Assembly (NCBI GenBank): GCA_049509915.1
Contig: JBEKZL010000299.1
Location: forward strand, 1-13,678
Reading direction: 5' to 3'
Source of the DNA: JBEKYD01 sp049509915
GTDB taxonomy: Bacteria > Acidobacteriota > Terriglobia > Bryobacterales > Bryobacteraceae
Length of the DNA: 13,678 bases
In this document: positions 8,083 to 13,678 of the stretch, in pieces
How the letters are laid out: each line of letters begins with the position of its first letter
Position numbering within the stretch: position 1 is the first letter of the stretch
Program-made: the position numbers and the translations under genes
The notes under the pieces: model-generated
Told to the model about the DNA's origin: nothing
The model's input: only the letters and a program-made list of their open reading frames with translations
The model's database searches: none

Positions 8083-8368
8083 GTGATGCCGGATTTCGGT
8101 TCAGGCGCGATGGAGATTCGCCTGCACGGCGACAACGAGTATCGAGTGTTCTACGTTGCGCGGTTCGAGGAGGCCGTTTACATGCTCCACTGCTTTGTGA
8201 AGAAAACCCAGTCGACGGAAAGCGGATATCGACTTGGGCAAGCAACGCTACGGCCGTTTTTCGCTGGACACGTTGGTGAACATGCTCTCCGACGCCGGCC
8301 TCGAGGTAGATATCCGCATCAAGCCGCCGTCCCGGCGGGTGGTTTGTTTGGCGGCCGCCGGCCGCTGA
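8083..8368 (+). pseudogene. Remnant of a HigB/HigA-type toxin-antitoxin locus
   Basis: Residues from the GTG at 8083 (MPDFGSGAMEIR ... YRVFYVARFEEAVYMLHCF, then KKTQST) match the core of Gp49/RelE-superfamily HigB toxins. The family's first ~40 residues are missing: the match begins only 23 nt after the stop of the propeller gene. At about 8218 the frame shifts by one base. Dropping one G gives KADIDLGKQRYGR, the expected toxin C-terminus. This runs straight into RFSLDTLVNMLSDAGLEVDI and the stop at 8366-8368, which is the C-terminal end of a HigA/XRE antitoxin. The antitoxin's start and helix-turn-helix are absent. The locus therefore carries a 5' truncation, a frameshift and an internal deletion, and should be inactive. 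An alternative frame stays open to 8400 but has no family resemblance after the shift. Confidence 0.75.
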
Positions 8369-8396
8369 AAGCTCGCACTGTTATGATGAGCTTTCC

Positions 8397-9522
<1,126 letters not shown>

Positions 9523-9523
9523 A

Positions 9524-9835
9524 TCACTTCTTTGGCCGCGCACAAGTGACCCCCACTGTTGAACCTGAATAGACGACCGGCGATTCCGGGTTACACGTCA
9601 GAAGTTCGCCCGCCGGGGTTTCGGCTGTCACTTTGTGGGAGCCTGGAGAAACCGTAAACGTAGAAGGCGCAGGCCGGCCCATTTGCTTACCATCGATGGT
9701 TATGGTGGCGCCGCGCGGCGTTGATGTGATGGATAGCCTGCCTGGCGCTGAAGGCATCTGCGAGGGCAAAGACCCCGCAAACAGCGCCAGGCACAGCGCC
9801 ATCCTCAGCACAGAGAATAATCGTTGCTTTTTCAC
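9524..9835 (-). CDS. Small secreted PEGA-domain protein
   Basis: A 103-residue exported protein. Residues ~1-25 form a signal peptide (LRMALCLALFAGSLPSQ). Residues ~32-70 (GRLSITSTPRGATITIDGK ... APSTFTVSPGSHKV) are a PEGA domain, a short beta module common on cell-surface and envelope proteins of diverse bacteria. The mature part has two cysteines (81 and 98) that could form a disulfide; there is no lipobox. The GTG start at 9835 lies 1 nt after the stop of the upstream membrane-protein gene, with AAGGCGG inside that gene's end as ribosome site, so translation is probably coupled. An in-frame ATG at residue 12 would spoil the signal peptide. Function unknown; the operon suggests it works outside the membrane with its neighbour. 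Confidence 0.85.
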   Translation of the reverse strand: MKKQRLFSVLRMALCLALFAGSLPSQMPSAPGRLSITSTPRGATITIDGKQMGRPAPSTFTVSPGSHKVTAETPAGELLTCNPESPVVYSGSTVGVTCARPKK

Positions 9836-9836
9836 G

Positions 9837-10325
9837 CTAGTCCGCCTTACTCAGGTGTTGGATCACGAAGTCAGCGAAAAAAAATACACCAGCCAGCAGG
9901 CTATAGAAATGAAGCGCCTTCGGCCACTCGACGATCTGGGTGTCCAGGGTCCCGATGGAGTTCATGAGCACAAACTGGACGTTTTGATAGGAAAGATACC
10001 CGAAGTACAGAGAGATGCCCACAAAGACCGCACTGATTCCAGCAGGCCACAGATCTCGTGGCCGATAATGTTCCTTGGGCCTGCTGGTCAACAGGAACCC
10101 CATCGCTCCCAATATTCCAGTACCCAGAGTAATGAGCAGATTGTTGAGGTTCTCATACGCGTCTATGGCTTTGTCGAGCTCCGGCTCGAGATTCGGATCT
10201 ACCGGGTACTTCGCGGTATCAATGTAGTAAGTGACCAGCAACAACACCGCCACGAACAGGACAGAACCGATATAGAAGCGGAGTCTGACGTTTGGCTGAC
10301 GTCTGATTGCTGGTTGGCTCTCCAT
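9837..10325 (-). CDS. Four-TM membrane protein of unknown function
   Basis: A 162-residue membrane protein I do not recognise. Hydrophobic segments lie at about residues 16-35 (FYIGSVLFVAVLLLVTYYI), 60-80 (NLLITLGTGILGAMGFLL), 95-115 (WPAGISAVFVGISLYFGYL) and 135-157 (HFYSLLAGVFFFADFVIQHL). An acidic loop (DPNLEPELDKAIDAYEN) separates the first two. The start is placed at the ATG at 10325: GAGGA lies seven bases upstream and a promoter just before that. The frame is open further upstream, to 10442, but there it crosses the promoter and reads implausible sequence. It is the first gene of an operon with the PEGA protein. No catalytic motif seen. Confidence 0.8.
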   Translation of the reverse strand: MESQPAIRRQPNVRLRFYIGSVLFVAVLLLVTYYIDTAKYPVDPNLEPELDKAIDAYENLNNLLITLGTGILGAMGFLLTSRPKEHYRPRDLWPAGISAVFVGISLYFGYLSYQNVQFVLMNSIGTLDTQIVEWPKALHFYSLLAGVFFFADFVIQHLSKAD

Positions 10326-10351
10326 GATCAATCCTCGCGGCTCGGTGCTCT

Positions 10352-10363
10352 GCCCAATTGGGC
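10352..10363. promoter_or_regulatory. 12-bp palindrome at the predicted start site (possible operator)
   Basis: GCCCAATTGGGC is a perfect 12-bp palindrome located 4 nt downstream of the -10 of the membrane/PEGA operon, exactly where transcription should begin. That position suits a repressor dimer. No regulator gene adjoins it, so the operator role is inferred from position only. Confidence 0.4.
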
Positions 10364-10366
10364 GCC

Positions 10367-10395
10367 AGTATAACCGAACAGGCCCCGGCTGGCAA
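10367..10395 (-). promoter_or_regulatory. Sigma-70-type promoter of the membrane/PEGA operon
   Basis: Reading the minus strand: TTGCCA (10395-10390), a 17-nt spacer, then TATACT (10372-10367). Each hexamer matches consensus in five of six positions or nearly so, and the spacing is optimal. It lies about 42 nt before the ATG at 10325 and downstream of the nadE stop, so the operon can be expressed independently of nadE. Confidence 0.65.
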
Positions 10396-10438
10396 GCCGT
10401 TTTGCCGTTTGCCACTCCAAATCGGAAGGCAGCCTCTC

Positions 10439-12085
10439 TCACCCCGGTCCCGCCGCGATCGGCATCCGCCAGCCGGTGCCGAACGCTCTGGAGGTTACTT
10501 TCAGCACCGGCGCGGCTTGCCGGCGCTTGAATTCGGAGTTGCGCACCAGCCTCACCACTCGCCGCACGGTAGGTTCGTCAAATCCTCTGGCAATGATTTC
10601 ATCGGCCGACAGCGATTGCTCCACGTGCATCTCCAGAATCTGATCGAGCACGTCGTAGGGCGGCAGCGAATCCTGGTCCTTCTGATCGGGGCGCAGCTCC
10701 GCCGACGGAGCCTTGGTGAAGATCGCTTCCGGAATATCCGCGCCGCGCCAGTTGCGCCATCGCGCCACCCGGTACACCATCGTTTTGGGCAGATCCGCGA
10801 TCACCGCCAGTCCGCCGTTCATATCGCCGTAAAGCGTGCAGTAGCCCACCGCCATCTCCGACTTGTTGCCCGTGGTCAGCAGCAGGCCCCCGTACTTGTT
10901 CGATAGCGCCATCAGCAGGTTGCCACGAATCCGCGATTGGATGTTCTCTTCGGTCACGTCGCGGGCATAGCCGCGAAAAGCTCCCGCCAGCGCCGTTTCG
11001 TAGCTCGAAACCATCGGGTTGATGGGCAGGGTGAGGGTTCGAATGCCGAGGTTGCGCGCCAGCGCAAGGGAATCGTCGATGCTGCCGGCGCTCGAATACT
11101 CCGAGGGCATCAGCACACCCAACACATTCTCCGCGCCCATCGCGTCGACCGCAATCGCAGCCGTCAGAGCCGAATCGATGCCGCCCGAAAGGCCCAGCAG
11201 CACGGTGCGGAAACGCGTCTTGCGGGCGTAATCGCGCACGCCCAACACCAGCGCGTTCCAGATCTCGGCTTCGGCCGTGAAGTCGTCGTCCGAAATCGAC
11301 CCGGTGCGGGCGTCCCCAGAGTCCACATCCACCACCAGCAGATCTTCCTCAAAGCCCTTGGCCCGCGCGAACAGGCGCCCTTCGGCGTCGAAAGCCGCGC
11401 TGCGGCCGTCGAAGATCAAATCGTCGTCGCCGCCCACCAGATTCACCGTCACCACCGGAAGCTTGTGGCGCCGCGCCATGTGGCTCAGCATCTGCTCGCG
11501 CAGCATTTGCTTTCCCACGAAGAAGGGCGAGGCCGAAAGGTTCAGCAGCAGCTTGGCGCCCTCGGCCGCAACCCATTCCACCGGGTCCTGGCGGTAGCGG
11601 CGGCGCTGCCAGAAGTCGCGGTCGTTCCACACATCTTCGCAAATGCTGATACCCAGCTTGCGCCCTTCCCAGTCCAGGATCTGCGGTCCGCGGGCGGATT
11701 CGAAGTAGCGGTCCTCGTCGAATACGTCGTATGTGGGGAGCAGGGTCTTGTGAAATTGCCGGCCGACGCTGCCCGCCCGAAGCAGCACGGCGCTGTTGAA
11801 CAGCGGCCGGCCCACATCGCAGGGGTTGAGCGTTGCGGTTCCCACCAGCACCGGCGGCGCATCCGCCAGTTCCTGCGCCATGGCCGCCAGAGTCTGCTCG
11901 CCCCGGCGAATGAACCCTTCCCGCATCAGCAGGTCGCGCGGCAGATATCCCAGCAGCGCCAGCTCCGGCGTCACCACCAGGTTCGCCCCCCGCTCGCCAG
12001 CGCGGCGAACTCCCGCGACGATCCGTGCCGCATTACCGGCCAGATCGCCCGCCGTGGTATTGATCTGCAGCAGCGCGACGCGCAA
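10439..12085 (-). CDS. nadE: Glutamine-dependent NAD+ synthetase
   Basis: A 548-residue cytoplasmic enzyme for the last step of NAD+ synthesis: amidation of nicotinate adenine dinucleotide using ATP and glutamine. Residues 1-~270 are a nitrilase-type glutaminase domain with the triad Glu41 (TPELALLGY), Lys113 (HKTLLPTYDVFDE) and Cys149 (GISICEDVW). Residues ~275-548 are the synthetase domain, with the ATP pyrophosphatase loop SGGIDS (300-305) and TTGNKSEMAVGYCTLYGDMNG downstream. The length is normal for the two-domain form. The start is a TTG at 12085, chosen because AGGAAGG stands about seven bases upstream and the sequence immediately reads MRVALLQINTTAGD, the family N-terminus. No other NAD genes adjoin it. 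All key residues are present, so it should be active. Confidence 0.96.
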   Translation of the reverse strand: MRVALLQINTTAGDLAGNAARIVAGVRRAGERGANLVVTPELALLGYLPRDLLMREGFIRRGEQTLAAMAQELADAPPVLVGTATLNPCDVGRPLFNSAVLLRAGSVGRQFHKTLLPTYDVFDEDRYFESARGPQILDWEGRKLGISICEDVWNDRDFWQRRRYRQDPVEWVAAEGAKLLLNLSASPFFVGKQMLREQMLSHMARRHKLPVVTVNLVGGDDDLIFDGRSAAFDAEGRLFARAKGFEEDLLVVDVDSGDARTGSISDDDFTAEAEIWNALVLGVRDYARKTRFRTVLLGLSGGIDSALTAAIAVDAMGAENVLGVLMPSEYSSAGSIDDSLALARNLGIRTLTLPINPMVSSYETALAGAFRGYARDVTEENIQSRIRGNLLMALSNKYGGLLLTTGNKSEMAVGYCTLYGDMNGGLAVIADLPKTMVYRVARWRNWRGADIPEAIFTKAPSAELRPDQKDQDSLPPYDVLDQILEMHVEQSLSADEIIARGFDEPTVRRVVRLVRNSEFKRRQAAPVLKVTSRAFGTGWRMPIAAGPG

Positions 12086-12089
12086 TGGA

Positions 12090-12113
12090 TCCCTTCCTAT
12101 TTCGATTATGGCA
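12090..12113 (-). promoter_or_regulatory. Candidate extended -10 and Shine-Dalgarno of nadE
   Basis: On the minus strand a TGC followed by CATAAT (about 12113-12105) resembles an extended -10, and AGGAAGGG (about 12097-12090) is a strong ribosome site before the TTG start. No -35 hexamer is convincing. The ribosome site is much better supported than the promoter. Confidence 0.4.
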
Positions 12114-12299
12114 GGGGTCGAAGAAAACTGCGGGCCGCTCCGGTTCGCAATACCTACTGAGTTTTCCCACTGAGTAGGAATTGCATATCCCTATTCGCCC
12201 TCTATTGGCAGTGCGCCCGTGGCGCCTCCCGCCGCTGCTGCTCCTACCGACACTTCCCAACGTGCCAGGGACGCGTTCGGATGCTAATACTTGCCGGAC

Positions 12300-12734
12300 T
12301 TAGGGCGACTGCGGGTTGCGCCAGTTGTCCAACTTCAGTCCGGCGCCGGTTCCCTGGATCGCTCGGAAATCGTCAGTGTTGCCAGTCACTAGCGGCAGGT
12401 CGCACCGAACTGCGACAGCGGCAATCAGGCAGTCGGGCAGTTCCAGAATCGAGCCCTGTTTCCGAGCCTTGGCGCGAATGGTGGCGGCTGCCAAATAGTC
12501 TCCCGCTGCCGGCGTGATCGCTTCGTTCTGATTCATCCAGACCATTGCTCTTTGCAGTTGGGCGTACGCGCCCTTCAATTCGAGGCCGTAAGCGATCTCG
12601 TAAACGGTCACGCTGGTGAACGTGAAGACACCATGTTCCGCGGCGTAACGTGCGGCTTGGCCGGCTACGGCCGAATCGTGACCCTCGAGATATTCGGAGA
12701 GGATGTCCGTATCCAGAATCGATTTGGCGATCAT
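12300..12734 (-). CDS. VapC-type PIN-domain toxin
   Basis: A 144-residue PIN-domain protein, expected to be a metal-dependent ribonuclease toxin. The acidic residues fit the family: Asp8 (ILDTDILSEYL), Glu46 (SVTVYEIAYGL), Asp101 (ELPDCLIAAVA) and Asp121 or Asp122 (LVTGNTDDF). The length is normal for VapC, and nothing is missing. The ATG at 12734 directly abuts the stop of the upstream antitoxin gene, with no bases between, so translation is probably coupled. VapC proteins usually cut tRNA or rRNA; the target cannot be read here. Activity would be held in check by the adjacent antitoxin. Confidence 0.9.
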   Translation of the reverse strand: MIAKSILDTDILSEYLEGHDSAVAGQAARYAAEHGVFTFTSVTVYEIAYGLELKGAYAQLQRAMVWMNQNEAITPAAGDYLAAATIRAKARKQGSILELPDCLIAAVAVRCDLPLVTGNTDDFRAIQGTGAGLKLDNWRNPQSP

Positions 12735-12983
12735 TCAGATCGACGCTGCGGGGCTGGTCGGACGGCGCCGCTCAGCGTAGGCGATGGAAACTACCTCGTC
12801 CAAGAGCGCAGCGTCTTCCGCGCTTCCAAACATGCCTAGCCCTTGCTCGAATACCGTGGTGGTAGCCGCAAGCTCGTGTTCCAGCACTTGGCGAACATAT
12901 TCTTCCTCTGAGATGCCACGCGCCTGCGCCTTGGCCGAGAGGGCCGCGGTCCGTTCGTCTGGGAGATCAATGGTCAACTTCAT
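12735..12983 (-). CDS. VapB-type antitoxin, probable ribbon-helix-helix
   Basis: An 82-residue protein. Residues 1-~38 (MKLTIDLPDERTAALSAKAQ, then ARGISEEEYVRQVLEHEL) fit a ribbon-helix-helix DNA-binding fold: one short strand followed by two helices. The remaining half, acidic and then Arg/Pro-rich, is where VapB proteins wrap their toxin. It is first in an operon with the PIN toxin and should neutralise it and repress their shared promoter. The ATG at 12983 is the natural start; the ribosome site is weak. Identification rests on fold pattern and partner more than on a diagnostic motif. Confidence 0.82.
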   Translation of the reverse strand: MKLTIDLPDERTAALSAKAQARGISEEEYVRQVLEHELAATTTVFEQGLGMFGSAEDAALLDEVVSIAYAERRRPTSPAASI

Positions 12984-13053
12984 CGAAGGGCCGTCGCTTC
13001 ATCGTAGCAGTTGTGGGAGCAACCGCGCCCGCGTTCATCCCCTGCCCCTGCCC

Positions 13054-13081
13054 GACAGACGACGAAAAGCGATCGTCTGTC
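13054..13081. repeat. 9-bp hairpin just after the helicase gene
   Basis: GACAGACGA (13054-13062) and TCGTCTGTC (13073-13081) are perfect reverse complements around a 10-nt loop, starting 5 nt past the stop of the minus-strand helicase gene. The position suits a terminator, but there is no U-run. It may instead be a small palindromic repeat. Confidence 0.5.
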
Positions 13082-13085
13082 CCAC

Positions 13086-13678
13086 TTACCTCCCAGGATT
13101 CTCCGGCCACGCATGCTTCGGATACCGCCGCGCCAGTTCCTTGCGCACCTGTGGATATAGCCTTTGCCAGAAGCCGGCCAGATCGGTGGTAGTTTGCACC
13201 GGCCTTTGATTGGGAGCCAGCAGCCGCACCACCAAAGGCACGCGGCCGCGGGCGATTGCCGGCGTCTGGGTCATCCCGAAAAAATCCTGCAAGCGGGAAG
13301 CGATCCATGGAGGCTGTCCGCCCTGGTAGTGTACCCGCGTCTGCCGCCCACCCGGTAACTGGATGCGTTCGGGAGCGATCTCGTCCAGCGCCCGCCGCTC
13401 CGCGGCCGGCATCTCGTCCAGCGCCGCCCGCACCAGACCGCCGTCCCGCGTGGCTGCTTCGAGTTGGGTGAAGCTCTTCAACCCGTATGCCATCCGGCGC
13501 AGCACGTCTGCCCAATCCAGTATAGCGGCGAGACCCGGCCCGCCCTGCTCGGCCGCGAAGCGCAGGCGTTCTCTGTATGCGGCCAGCTCTTCAGCATCCG
13601 CGAACCGTTCCAACCCCGCTTCCAGCGCCTTCTCCGCCAGCAACGCCGCGGCGGCTTCGGGCTCCGGCTCGACCCGCC
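13086..13678 (-). CDS. hrpB: ATP-dependent helicase HrpB, C-terminal part (cut by the window)
   Basis: About 197 C-terminal residues of an HrpB-type DEAH-box helicase. The frame is open to the window edge, so the gene starts outside. The motifs are those of the HrpB C-terminal domain: APERIQLPGGRQTRVHY, GQPPWIASRLQDFFGM, TPAIARGRVPLVVRLLAPNQ, RPVQTTTDLAGFWQRLYPQV and ARRYPKHAWPENP. The catalytic RecA domains and DEAH box are not in view. A TTG at 13643 is in frame but internal; it is not a real start. HrpB full length is usually above 800 residues. Its cellular role is poorly defined. The stop is followed by a small hairpin and then the VapBC operon on the same strand. Confidence 0.92.
   Translation of the reverse strand, partial: RVEPEPEAAAALLAEKALEAGLERFADAEELAAYRERLRFAAEQGGPGLAAILDWADVLRRMAYGLKSFTQLEAATRDGGLVRAALDEMPAAERRALDEIAPERIQLPGGRQTRVHYQGGQPPWIASRLQDFFGMTQTPAIARGRVPLVVRLLAPNQRPVQTTTDLAGFWQRLYPQVRKELARRYPKHAWPENPGR

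Noticed and set aside
10937..12160. A 407-codon open frame on the plus strand opposite nadE
   Set aside because: nadE on the other strand has every catalytic motif; the antisense product is His/Arg/Gln-rich with no recognisable domain.
12150..12180. Repeated ACTGAG with short inverted CTACT/AGTAG between nadE and the PIN toxin
   Set aside because: Only a 5-bp stem and a 6-bp direct repeat; too short to separate from chance. I see nothing else in the 214-nt gap beyond the nadE upstream signals.
12967..13515. A 182-codon minus-strand frame overlapping the helicase fragment
   Set aside because: It is another frame of clear HrpB coding sequence and of the VapB start region, with no conserved motif.

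Overview
ORGANISM. The window is GC-rich, gene-dense bacterial chromosome with no phage or IS genes. My best guess is an Acidobacteriota bacterium, perhaps Bryobacterales/Solibacter-like. This is inferred from a very large secreted BNR/sortilin-type propeller protein, a small PEGA-domain protein, secreted enterochelin-esterase-type hydrolases, and intergenic palindromic repeats of a kind I associate with those genomes. No marker gene is present to prove it. LAYOUT. (a) 202-2683, + strand: an APC-family amino-acid permease followed 31 nt later by a secreted alpha/beta-hydrolase esterase with a strong Shine-Dalgarno, probably one transcript. (b) 2698-3946, - strand: a secreted protein with solute-binding-protein-like sequence and a C-terminal fibronectin-like segment, broken by one frameshift near 3555-3605; its promoter -10 and Shine-Dalgarno look intact. 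(c) 4051-4848: a small cupin gene bracketed by two copies of a palindromic repeat (element A). The upstream copy is a perfect 33-bp inverted repeat. The downstream copy is split, and between its halves lies a second palindrome (element B) made of 10-bp CACAGAT units. (d) 4925-8059, + strand: a 1044-residue secreted propeller protein with about 11 Asp-box-like repeats. (e) 8083-8368: wreckage of a HigBA-type toxin-antitoxin locus in which a toxin fragment runs into the tail of an antitoxin. (f) 8397-9522: a DegT/DnrJ/EryC1/StrS sugar aminotransferase gene broken near its 5' end by a frameshifting deletion. (g) 9524-10325, - strand: a two-gene operon of a four-TM membrane protein and a secreted PEGA protein, with a good sigma-70-type promoter overlapped at the predicted start site by a 12-bp palindrome. 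(h) 10439-12085, - strand: glutamine-dependent NAD+ synthetase with a TTG start. (i) 12300-12983, - strand: an apparently intact VapBC-type toxin-antitoxin pair. (j) 13086 to the window end, - strand: the C-terminal part of an HrpB-type helicase. HOW IT FITS TOGETHER. I see no single pathway. The window is a mixture of housekeeping genes (nadE, hrpB), export/uptake genes (permease, secreted hydrolase, propeller, PEGA pair) and decaying accessory genes. The most informative signals are the nested palindromic repeats around the cupin gene and the cluster of three disrupted loci, two of them adjacent. I did not find a convincing new defence or biosynthetic system. The membrane/PEGA operon and the element A/cupin/element A+B arrangement are the best candidates for something undescribed.
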